Part shown: positions 1-5,012 of the stretch, one piece after another
Position numbering within the stretch: the stretch's first letter is position 1
Layout: every line of letters starts with the position of its first letter
Assembly: GCA_902782715.1 (NCBI GenBank)
Contig: CACZOG010000046.1
Coordinates: 1 to 5,012 of the forward strand
Direction: 5' to 3'
Source of the DNA: an uncultured Lachnospiraceae bacterium
GTDB lineage: Bacteria; Bacillota; Clostridia; Lachnospirales; Lachnospiraceae
Length of the DNA: 5,012 nucleotides
Position numbers and translations under genes: made by a program
Notes under the pieces: generated by a model
Databases searched by the model: none
What the model was told of the DNA's origin: nothing
Seen by the model: only the letters and a program-made list of their open reading frames with translations

Positions 1-366
1 GACGACCCCATCGGTTCACCCCTTGTAACACAGCCTGACGTGCTTGTTGCAATGAACCGTCCTTCACTTGAGAAATTCGTTAACGCAGTAGTTCCCGGAG
101 GAATGATCCTCGTTGACAGTTCAATGGTTGACATCAAAGTTGAAAGAGACGATGTTAAAGTATTCTACATCGACGCTACTAAGATTGCTGATGAAAACAA
201 CATGAAGAGCTGTGCAATCATCATTCTTGTAGGAAAGATGTTCAAGGAAATCGGTTTCCTTAACAAAGACGTTATAAACGATGCAGTTAAGAAAGTTATT
301 CCTGCAAAGAAAGCAGCTATGATCGAACTTAACTTAAAGGCCATTGAGATCGGTCTTAATTCATAG
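1..366 (+). CDS. 2-oxoacid:ferredoxin oxidoreductase, gamma subunit (3' part)
   Basis: The reading frame is open from the first base and ends at TAG 364-366, giving the last 121 residues of a protein whose start lies outside the window. The family usually has about 180-190 residues, so about one third is missing, including the N-terminal glycine-rich motif. The visible part has the typical segments GSPLVTQPDVLVAMN, then a Pro-Gly-Gly turn followed by a hydrophobic strand (ILVDSSMV), and a late helical segment NMKSCAIIILVG. This matches the gamma domain of pyruvate/2-oxoacid:ferredoxin oxidoreductases (POR gamma family, KorC/VorC/PorC-like). These cytoplasmic complexes oxidatively decarboxylate 2-oxoacids to acyl-CoA and reduce ferredoxin. 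The substrate (2-oxoglutarate, branched-chain oxoacid or pyruvate) cannot be told from this subunit alone. The other subunits are probably just upstream. A GTG at 40 is internal and is not the start. The family call is confident; the substrate is open. Confidence 0.88.
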   Translation, partial: DDPIGSPLVTQPDVLVAMNRPSLEKFVNAVVPGGMILVDSSMVDIKVERDDVKVFYIDATKIADENNMKSCAIIILVGKMFKEIGFLNKDVINDAVKKVIPAKKAAMIELNLKAIEIGLNS

Positions 367-386
367 TATTTTCCAATATAATAAAA

Positions 387-411
387 AGGGTGCGGTTCTT
401 TTCCGCACCCT
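387..411 (-). terminator. 9-bp hairpin with U-tract on the minus-strand side
   Basis: AGGGTGCGG (387-395) pairs perfectly with CCGCACCCT (403-411) around a 7-nt loop. On the + strand the hairpin is followed by GAAAATAAC, with no U-tract. Read on the minus strand it is followed by TTTTATTATA, the classical intrinsic terminator layout. A weaker outer pairing, TATTTTC (367-373) with GAAAATA (412-418), could extend the structure on the + transcript. It lies 20 nt after the stop of the oxidoreductase gene, so it may still mark or protect the 3' end of that mRNA. The hairpin itself is certain from sequence; the direction of termination is inferred. Confidence 0.6.
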
Positions 412-422
412 GAAAATAACCG

Positions 423-463
423 ACACGCCGCATCCGTAAATCTACGGAAAAACTGTGGCGTGT
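423..463 (+). promoter_or_regulatory. Long bulged hairpin / nested inverted repeat in leader of the XRE-cupin gene
   Basis: ACACGCCGCA (423-432) pairs with TGTGGCGTGT (454-463), giving ten pairs including one G-U. Inside it TCCGTA (433-438) pairs with TACGGA (443-448) around the loop AATC, with a 5-nt one-sided bulge (449-453). The structure ends 32 nt before the regulator's ATG. A short T-run (471-475) follows, but 7 nt after the stem, so it is a poor terminator. It may be a cis-acting RNA structure. Alternatively the inner dyad may be a DNA operator, perhaps bound by the adjacent HTH protein. The base pairing is seen directly; the role is inferred. Confidence 0.5.
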
Positions 464-480
464 ACTCTCATTTTTATAAG

Positions 481-487
481 AAAGGTG
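481..487 (+). promoter_or_regulatory. Ribosome binding site that sets the start of the XRE-cupin gene
   Basis: AAAGGTG lies 8 nt upstream of ATG 496. It favours this start over an in-frame GTG at 460, which lies inside the 3' arm of the upstream hairpin and has no purine-rich site before it. The site's GGTGCG (484-489) is also complementary to CGCACC (404-409) in the first hairpin. Confidence 0.7.
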
Positions 488-495
488 CGAACGAT

Positions 496-1044
496 ATGGA
501 TGAAATCAGAGAAATAGCAATGAGAATCAAAGAACTCCGTGAAGTGTGCGACTTTAGCGAAGAAGAAGTGGCAGAGAGAGTCGGCGTGAGCGTCGAGACG
601 TATCGCGAATACGAGAGAACGGGAAAAGACATTCCCATCAATACTATTTTTCAGTTGTCCAAAATGTATAAAGTCGATATGTCGGAGATCCTTACGGGTG
701 TATCCGCAAAGCTTAACACATATCAGATAGTTCGTGCCGGACAGGGCGCAAAAGCCGACAGATATCCCGGATACGAATTCAAGGATCTGGCATATCACTA
801 TGCCAATAATTTAATGCAGCCCTTTATAGTTACACTCGATCCGTCCGACAAACCTGCAGATTTGGTAACTCACAGAGGTGAGGAATTCAACCTGGTGTTG
901 GAAGGTACGGTCGTCGTCACCTTCGGTGACAAAGAATTGGTTTTACAAAAAGGCGACAGTATTTATTTTAACCCCAATTATCCTCACGGACAAAAATGCG
1001 GCGGAAACGAACCTGCCACATTCCTGACGATGATTGCCGAATAA
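496..1044 (+). CDS. XRE-family HTH / cupin transcriptional regulator
   Basis: This 182-residue protein has two domains. Residues about 7-66 form an XRE-type helix-turn-helix: the recognition region around SEEEVAERVGVSVETYREYE is followed by the usual 'P-x-x-T-I-F-Q-L-S-K-x-Y' helix. Residues about 105-180 form a small cupin barrel. It has motif 1 HRGEEFNLVLEG (H126, E130, G137) and motif 2 GDSIYFNPNYPHG (G153, P160, H164). The second His of the classical H-x-H motif is a Gly here, so metal binding, if any, would use H126, E130 and H164. Proteins of this build are cytoplasmic regulators in which the cupin is thought to sense a small molecule. The start ATG 496 is chosen for its ribosome binding site and for family length. 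The gene lies 18 nt before an acyl-CoA synthetase gene, so local control of that gene, and perhaps autoregulation through the dyad at 423-463, is likely but inferred. The ligand is unknown. Confidence 0.9.
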   Translation: MDEIREIAMRIKELREVCDFSEEEVAERVGVSVETYREYERTGKDIPINTIFQLSKMYKVDMSEILTGVSAKLNTYQIVRAGQGAKADRYPGYEFKDLAYHYANNLMQPFIVTLDPSDKPADLVTHRGEEFNLVLEGTVVVTFGDKELVLQKGDSIYFNPNYPHGQKCGGNEPATFLTMIAE

Positions 1045-1062
1045 CAGGAATGGAGAAAAGAA

Positions 1063-2739
1063 ATGTTAGAAAAGTTTTTACCCAGAATCGAATTTGATTC
1101 TTACGAAGATTTTAAAAAGAATTATAAAGTAAATGCACCCGAGGATTTTAACTTTGCTTACGATATAGTTGATGCATGGGCAAAGGAAGAACCCGAGAAA
1201 AGAGCACTTCTCTGGTGCAACGACCATGACGAAGAAAGAACATTCACCTTTACGGATATTTCAAAAATGTCCAATCAGGTTGCAAATATGTTTAAGGCCA
1301 AAGGACTTAAAAAAGGCGATGTAGTAATGCTTATTTTAAGAAGACGCTGGGAATACTGGATTTCCGCAGTAGGCCTTATGAAACTCGGAGTAATCATCGT
1401 TCCGGGAACTTTACAGCTTACCAAGAAAGATATCGCATATCGTGCGAATGCTGCGCATATCAAGGCATTTATCTGCGTTGATGATGCATACGTAATGGAG
1501 CAGATGGAACTTGCACTTCCCGAAGCACCCAGCGTAGAAAACATTTTCGTAGTTGATAACAAGGAAAGAGAAGGCTGGATCAATTACAATGCCGAGATAG
1601 CAAAATATCCCGATACTTTTGAACGTCCCACGGACGATCAGAGAACCAAGGGCACGGACCTTATGCAGATCTATTTCACATCCGGTACCACAGGAATGCC
1701 CAAGATGGTCTGCCACAATTATTTCCATCCTTTGGGACATATCGTTACCGCACATTACTGGCAGAGAGTTCAGGAGAACAAACTTCACATGTCGGTTTCC
1801 GATTCAGGCTGGGCTAAATTCGGCTGGGGCAAGATCTACGGTCAGTGGATCTGCGGTGCAACGATCTTCTGTTATGACATGGATAAATTCCATGCCACCA
1901 ATCTGCTTTCAAAGATTCAGCAGTATAAATTAACTACATTCTGTGCACCTCCCACGATGTACAGATTCATGCTTCAGGAGAAGGTTGAAGATTATGACTT
2001 ATCAAGCGTAGAACACTGGGCTACCGCAGGTGAAGCATTAAATCCCGAAGTATTTAACCGTTGGGAAGAACTGACAGGCAAAAAGATCGCATCAGGTTTC
2101 GGTCAGACGGAAGGTACCGTTTTGATCGCCAACTTTGAGTGGTTTGAATCAAAGCCCGGTACACTCGGCAAACCTTCACCCATATATGATTTAAGACTTT
2201 TCAATTCCGAAGGCGAGGAATGTGAAAACGGTGAAGAAGGCGAGATCGTAATCTGCGATGTTATCAACAATCCTCCTATCGGATTGTTCGTAGGCTATTA
2301 CAAAGATAAAGAACTTACAGACGAAGCCATGGGCTCGGGCAACTACAATCTTAAGGACGTTGCATGGCGTGACAACGAAGGTTATTACTGGTTCGTAGGA
2401 CGTCATGATGACGTTATCAAGTGTTCCGGATACCGTATCGGACCTTTCGAAGTAGAAAGTGCCCTTATCGAGCATCCTGCAGTAGTAGAGTGTGCGATTA
2501 CGGCTGCTCCCGATCCTATCAGAGGTCAGGTTGTTAAGGCAAGAATCGTTCTTGCTGAAGGTTATACTCCTTCGGAAGAGCTTACCAAGGAATTGCAGAA
2601 TCATGTTAAGCATGCAACTGCTCCTTACAAATATCCGAGAATCGTTGAGTACGTTAAAGAACTTCCCAAGACTCTCGGCGGAAAGATCAAAAGAAAAGAA
2701 CTGCGTGAGGAAGACGAGCGCATGTATGCTAATAAGTAA
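1063..2739 (+). CDS. Acyl-CoA synthetase, AMP-forming (medium-/branched-chain type)
   Basis: This 558-residue cytoplasmic enzyme of the AMP-binding (ANL) superfamily activates a carboxylic acid to acyl-AMP and then acyl-CoA. The full set of motifs is present: the phosphate loop TSGTTGMPK (206-214), FGQTEG (346-351), the hinge region GRHDDVIKCSGYRIG (446-460) and the C-terminal catalytic Lys in PKTLGGKIK (K541). The region SDSGWAKFGWGKIYGQW and the N-terminal 'FDSYEDFKKNYKVNAPEDFNFAYD' type opening resemble ACSM-like medium-chain synthetases, in particular the methanogen enzyme reported to prefer 2-methylbutyrate. A short branched acid is therefore a reasonable guess at the substrate, but it is not proven. 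Oddity: the usual Y-x-T-G-D motif reads YNLKD (428-432), keeping the Asp but losing Thr-Gly. ATG 1063 has GGAG 7 nt upstream. The gene sits between the HTH-cupin gene and an FKBP gene and is probably co-transcribed with both. Confidence 0.92.
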   Translation: MLEKFLPRIEFDSYEDFKKNYKVNAPEDFNFAYDIVDAWAKEEPEKRALLWCNDHDEERTFTFTDISKMSNQVANMFKAKGLKKGDVVMLILRRRWEYWISAVGLMKLGVIIVPGTLQLTKKDIAYRANAAHIKAFICVDDAYVMEQMELALPEAPSVENIFVVDNKEREGWINYNAEIAKYPDTFERPTDDQRTKGTDLMQIYFTSGTTGMPKMVCHNYFHPLGHIVTAHYWQRVQENKLHMSVSDSGWAKFGWGKIYGQWICGATIFCYDMDKFHATNLLSKIQQYKLTTFCAPPTMYRFMLQEKVEDYDLSSVEHWATAGEALNPEVFNRWEELTGKKIASGFGQTEGTVLIANFEWFESKPGTLGKPSPIYDLRLFNSEGEECENGEEGEIVICDVINNPPIGLFVGYYKDKELTDEAMGSGNYNLKDVAWRDNEGYYWFVGRHDDVIKCSGYRIGPFEVESALIEHPAVVECAITAAPDPIRGQVVKARIVLAEGYTPSEELTKELQNHVKHATAPYKYPRIVEYVKELPKTLGGKIKRKELREEDERMYANK

Positions 2740-2752
2740 TTGGAGGTAACCG

Positions 2753-3916
2753 ATGGGTAACGAGAAACGCGAAGCACAGAAGAAAAACCGCGAAAAAGCT
2801 ATCAGAAAAGCAAAAGCAGCAAAGAGTATAAAATGGATCATTATCGTTGCTGCATTAATGGTAATCTTAGGCATAATTGCCTGGGCAGTGGCATCAAGTG
2901 CGGTTGTTAATACCAAGAGCGTGTCAAATTACAGTGAAGGCTTAAACGATGACGGAACGATAACAGGTGTCAGAGCACTTGATTACGTTGATCTTTGCGA
3001 TTACAAAAACATCACTGTTCCTAAGAGCGAGCTTGAAATAACGGATGAAGAGATGCAGGATCAGATCAATATGCTTCTTATTAAGTATCCGACATACAAA
3101 TCAGATCCTTCTATCACGATCAAGGACGGCGATACGATCAATCTCGATTATGTGGGAAGCGTTGACGGCGTAGAATTCCAGGGCGGTTCCACAGGCGGAG
3201 CGGGAACTCTTCTTACGATCGGTTCAGGTGCATATATTCCCGGATTTGAAGATGCTATTATCGGACATAATGTTGGCGAGAACTTTGACATTAACGTTAC
3301 TTTCCCCGAGAACTACGGTAAGGACGAATTAAACGGCAAAGATGCGGTTTTCAATATTACGATCAATTCTGTTCAGGTTGAATCCGAATTCACGGATGAG
3401 TTTGTTGCGGATAATTTTTCTACTGTAGCATTGACTGCAGACGGTTATATTTCGTATTATAAAAATGCAATGTATGAGCAGAATCTGCTTAGTTATATTG
3501 CCAATTATCTTACAGAGAATTCAACCGTAAAGAGTTATCCCAAGCAGTATTTAAAGACCGTAAAAGGTCAGCTTAAATATGACGATGAGAAAACTTATGA
3601 GTCATATAAAACATCAAATGGTGAATCTTATACGTTTGAGTCTTACACCGGAATGAGCAAAAAAGAATATGAAGCAATGCTCTCAAACGAAGCAATGAAG
3701 AGCATTGACAATGACCTTAAATATCAGGCTGTATATGAAGATGCGGGACTTAGCGTATCAAGCGATGATATAACCACTCTTCTTAACGCATACGGCATGG
3801 ATTCTTCATATTTCTCTTCTTTCGAGACAACATACGGAAGAGGATATGTATATCAGGCGGCAATGACCTATACGGTTCTCAATTACCTTAAAGGTATGGT
3901 TACCGTTACGGAGTAA
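2753..3916 (+). CDS. Membrane-anchored trigger-factor-like FKBP peptidyl-prolyl isomerase
   Basis: This 387-residue protein starts at ATG 2753, with GGAGG 6 nt upstream. The first 27 residues are strongly basic (11 Lys/Arg), and one hydrophobic segment follows at about 28-50. There is no lipobox Cys, so it is best read as an uncleaved N-in anchor with the rest outside the cell. Residues about 80-115 resemble the linker before the isomerase domain of trigger factor (DYKNITV, 'E-I-T-D-E-E-M'). Residues 121-208 are an FKBP-type domain with DGDTINLDYVGSVDG, the IGSGAYIPGFEDAIIGH core and VTFPENYG. The rest (about 215-387) is Tyr-rich and helical in character, like a diverged trigger-factor C-terminal chaperone domain. 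The N-terminal ribosome-binding domain is absent, with the membrane anchor in its place. The likely role is folding of secreted or surface proteins; substrates are unknown. The family is confident; topology and role are inferred. It lies 13 nt after the synthetase gene. Confidence 0.85.
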   Translation: MGNEKREAQKKNREKAIRKAKAAKSIKWIIIVAALMVILGIIAWAVASSAVVNTKSVSNYSEGLNDDGTITGVRALDYVDLCDYKNITVPKSELEITDEEMQDQINMLLIKYPTYKSDPSITIKDGDTINLDYVGSVDGVEFQGGSTGGAGTLLTIGSGAYIPGFEDAIIGHNVGENFDINVTFPENYGKDELNGKDAVFNITINSVQVESEFTDEFVADNFSTVALTADGYISYYKNAMYEQNLLSYIANYLTENSTVKSYPKQYLKTVKGQLKYDDEKTYESYKTSNGESYTFESYTGMSKKEYEAMLSNEAMKSIDNDLKYQAVYEDAGLSVSSDDITTLLNAYGMDSSYFSSFETTYGRGYVYQAAMTYTVLNYLKGMVTVTE

Positions 3917-3936
3917 TTGTATAAATATTATAATTG

Positions 3937-3942
3937 AAAGGA
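3937..3942 (+). promoter_or_regulatory. Ribosome binding site that sets the start of the GMP synthase gene
   Basis: AAAGGA lies 8 nt before ATG 3951. An in-frame ATG at 3942 overlaps this site and would have no room for it, so the three-residue longer product is unlikely. Confidence 0.75.
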
Positions 3943-3950
3943 TGATTAAA

Positions 3951-4937
3951 ATGAGTTCAAACGTAAGACCGGAGTCAATGGAAAGAATCACTACCGAAGC
4001 TTTGGCAAAAGCTTTTATCGATGAGCAGATTGCCGAGATCAAAGCACAGGTAGGAGACAAGAAAGTACTTCTTGCTTTATCGGGCGGAGTAGATTCTTCA
4101 GTAGTTGCAGCACTTTTGATCAAAGCGATCGGACAGAACCTTGTATGTGTTCATGTTAACCACGGATTGTTAAGAAAAGGCGAACCCGAGCAGGTTATCG
4201 AAGTATTCAAGAATCAGTTAAATGCCAACCTTATCTATGTTGATGCTACAGACAGATTCCTTGACAAACTTGCAGGTGTATCAGATCCCGAAAAGAAGCG
4301 TAAGATCATAGGCGGTGAATTCATCGACGTATTTGCTGAAGAAGCTGCCAAACTTGAAGGAATCGAATTCCTTGCACAGGGAACAATCTATCCCGACATT
4401 CTCGAAAGTGACGGAGTTAAGGCTCACCATAACGTAGGAGGTCTTCCCGAAGAACTTAATTTTGAACTCGTTGAACCCGTTAAATTATTATATAAGGATG
4501 AAGTACGTGTAGTAGGTAAGGTTCTCGGCCTTCCCGACAACATGGTATATCGTCAGCCCTTCCCCGGACCCGGACTCGGAGTTCGCTGCGTAGGCGCAAT
4601 CACAAGAGATCGTCTTGAAGCATTAAGAGAAGCCGATGCAATCGTTCGCGAAGAGATTGGCAAACTTCCCGAGACACCCTGGCAGTACTTCTGCGCTATC
4701 CCCGACATTCAGTCCACAGGTATCAAGTATGATGCCAACGGCAAGGGCGAGCGTTACATGGGCTGGGCAGTTGTAATCCGTGCTGTCAACACAACTGATG
4801 CAGTTAAGGTTACAGTACCTGAGATTCCTTTCGCTACACTCTGCAAGATGAGAGACGAGATCGTAAAGATCCCCGGCGTAAACAGAGTACTCTGGGATAT
4901 CTCAGAGAAACCCGTTGCCACGATTGAGTGGGAATAA
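3951..4937 (+). CDS. guaA: GMP synthase, ATP pyrophosphatase/dimerisation part only (no glutaminase domain)
   Basis: This 328-residue protein catalyses the last step of GMP synthesis: XMP is adenylated by ATP and then aminated. It has the PP-loop SGGVDSS (44-50), VNHGLLRKGE (69-78), DPEKKRKIIGGEF (112-124), FLAQGTIYPD (140-149), HHNVGGLP (159-166), QPFPGPGLG (202-210) and the conserved end TIEWE. All expected ATP and XMP site motifs are present. Bacterial GuaA usually has about 510-525 residues with a class I glutamine amidotransferase at the N-terminus. Here only about 35 residues precede the PP-loop strand, and the upstream DNA codes for an unrelated protein, so this is not a frameshift. 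The layout is that of the archaeal two-subunit enzyme (subunit B), and the loop before HHN is also short. Ammonia must come from a separate glutaminase subunit encoded elsewhere, or be free. The gene is followed directly by a terminator. The function is confident; the amine source is unknown. Confidence 0.93.
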   Translation: MSSNVRPESMERITTEALAKAFIDEQIAEIKAQVGDKKVLLALSGGVDSSVVAALLIKAIGQNLVCVHVNHGLLRKGEPEQVIEVFKNQLNANLIYVDATDRFLDKLAGVSDPEKKRKIIGGEFIDVFAEEAAKLEGIEFLAQGTIYPDILESDGVKAHHNVGGLPEELNFELVEPVKLLYKDEVRVVGKVLGLPDNMVYRQPFPGPGLGVRCVGAITRDRLEALREADAIVREEIGKLPETPWQYFCAIPDIQSTGIKYDANGKGERYMGWAVVIRAVNTTDAVKVTVPEIPFATLCKMRDEIVKIPGVNRVLWDISEKPVATIEWE

Positions 4938-4944
4938 TGACAAC

Positions 4945-4986
4945 AAACCTGCAAACCGTTATGTTTAGCGGCTTGCAGGTTTTTTT
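4945..4986 (+). terminator. Intrinsic terminator after the GMP synthase gene
   Basis: AAACCTGCAA (4945-4954) pairs with TTGCAGGTTT (4973-4982). After one A-C mismatch, CCG (4956-4958) pairs with CGG (4969-4971), and a small loop closes the top. The 3' arm runs into seven T residues (4980-4986). It begins 8 nt after the stop codon and is the only canonical + strand terminator in the window, so it probably ends the whole four-gene unit. Confidence 0.93.
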
Positions 4987-5012
4987 AATTGGTTTTGAGT
5001 ACAAAATGAGTA

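Noticed and set aside
377..382. TATAAT as a -10 box for the XRE-cupin operon
   Set aside because: The -10 match is perfect, but there is no acceptable -35 element 16-18 nt upstream and no extended -10. Transcription would start inside the first hairpin. It remains possible but is not supported enough to list.
460..495. GTG 460 as an upstream start for the XRE-cupin protein
   Set aside because: It lies inside a hairpin arm with no ribosome binding site. The 12 added residues are not typical of the family, and ATG 496 has a well spaced site.
442..798. 118-codon minus-strand open frame opposite the XRE-cupin gene
   Set aside because: It overlaps a well supported regulator gene, and its product has no recognisable family features. 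Read on its own strand it would run towards the minus-facing hairpin at 387-411, which made it worth considering, but that alone is too weak.
2191..2916. 241-codon open frame on the minus strand
   Set aside because: It lies antisense to the end of the acyl-CoA synthetase gene and the start of the FKBP gene, both well supported by family motifs. Its translation shows no recognisable domain.
3929..3934. TATAAT before the GMP synthase gene
   Set aside because: The -35 region at the right distance (TTACGG) is poor. A start about 7 nt downstream would begin the mRNA within or after the ribosome binding site.
3942..3950. ATG 3942 as the GMP synthase start
   Set aside because: It overlaps the Shine-Dalgarno sequence itself. 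ATG 3951 has the correct 8-nt spacing.
3917..3950. A lost or frameshifted glutaminase domain upstream of the GMP synthase
   Set aside because: Only 34 AT-rich bases separate it from the intact FKBP gene, so no remnant of a 190-residue domain can be present here.

Overview
The window looks like chromosomal DNA from an anaerobic member of the Clostridia, most likely Lachnospiraceae (Butyrivibrio/Roseburia-like). This is inferred from the moderately low GC content, strong AGGAGG-type ribosome binding sites, a ferredoxin-linked 2-oxoacid oxidoreductase subunit, and the family flavour of the proteins. All five genes are on the + strand. No tRNA, rRNA, mobile element or CRISPR array is visible, and the only non-coding stretch over 30 nt between genes is 367-495.

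Layout. Positions 1-366 hold the 3' end of a gamma-type subunit of a 2-oxoacid:ferredoxin oxidoreductase. A 129-nt spacer follows with two hairpins: 387-411, whose U-tract lies on the minus-strand side, and a long bulged hairpin at 423-463. Next comes a tight run of four genes: an XRE-family HTH/cupin regulator (496-1044), an acyl-CoA synthetase of the medium-/branched-chain type (1063-2739), a membrane-anchored trigger-factor-like FKBP prolyl isomerase (2753-3916), and a GMP synthase made only of the ATP pyrophosphatase and dimerisation domains (3951-4937). A clear intrinsic terminator at 4945-4986 closes the unit. Gaps between these four genes are 18, 13 and 34 nt and contain no terminator, so one transcript is plausible.

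How the genes may work together. The oxidoreductase subunit and the acyl-CoA synthetase both act on acyl-CoAs. The enzyme could interconvert 2-oxoacids and acyl-CoAs while the synthetase activates the free (possibly branched-chain) acids. That would fit either amino-acid fermentation or reductive synthesis of branched-chain amino acids. The HTH/cupin protein immediately upstream is the natural candidate regulator. The isomerase and GMP synthase look like housekeeping genes placed downstream.

I see mostly known families, not a clearly new system. The points most worth a second look are the GMP synthase without its glutaminase domain, the structured leader of the regulator gene (including a possible pairing that would cover its ribosome binding site), and an altered nucleotide-binding motif in the acyl-CoA synthetase.
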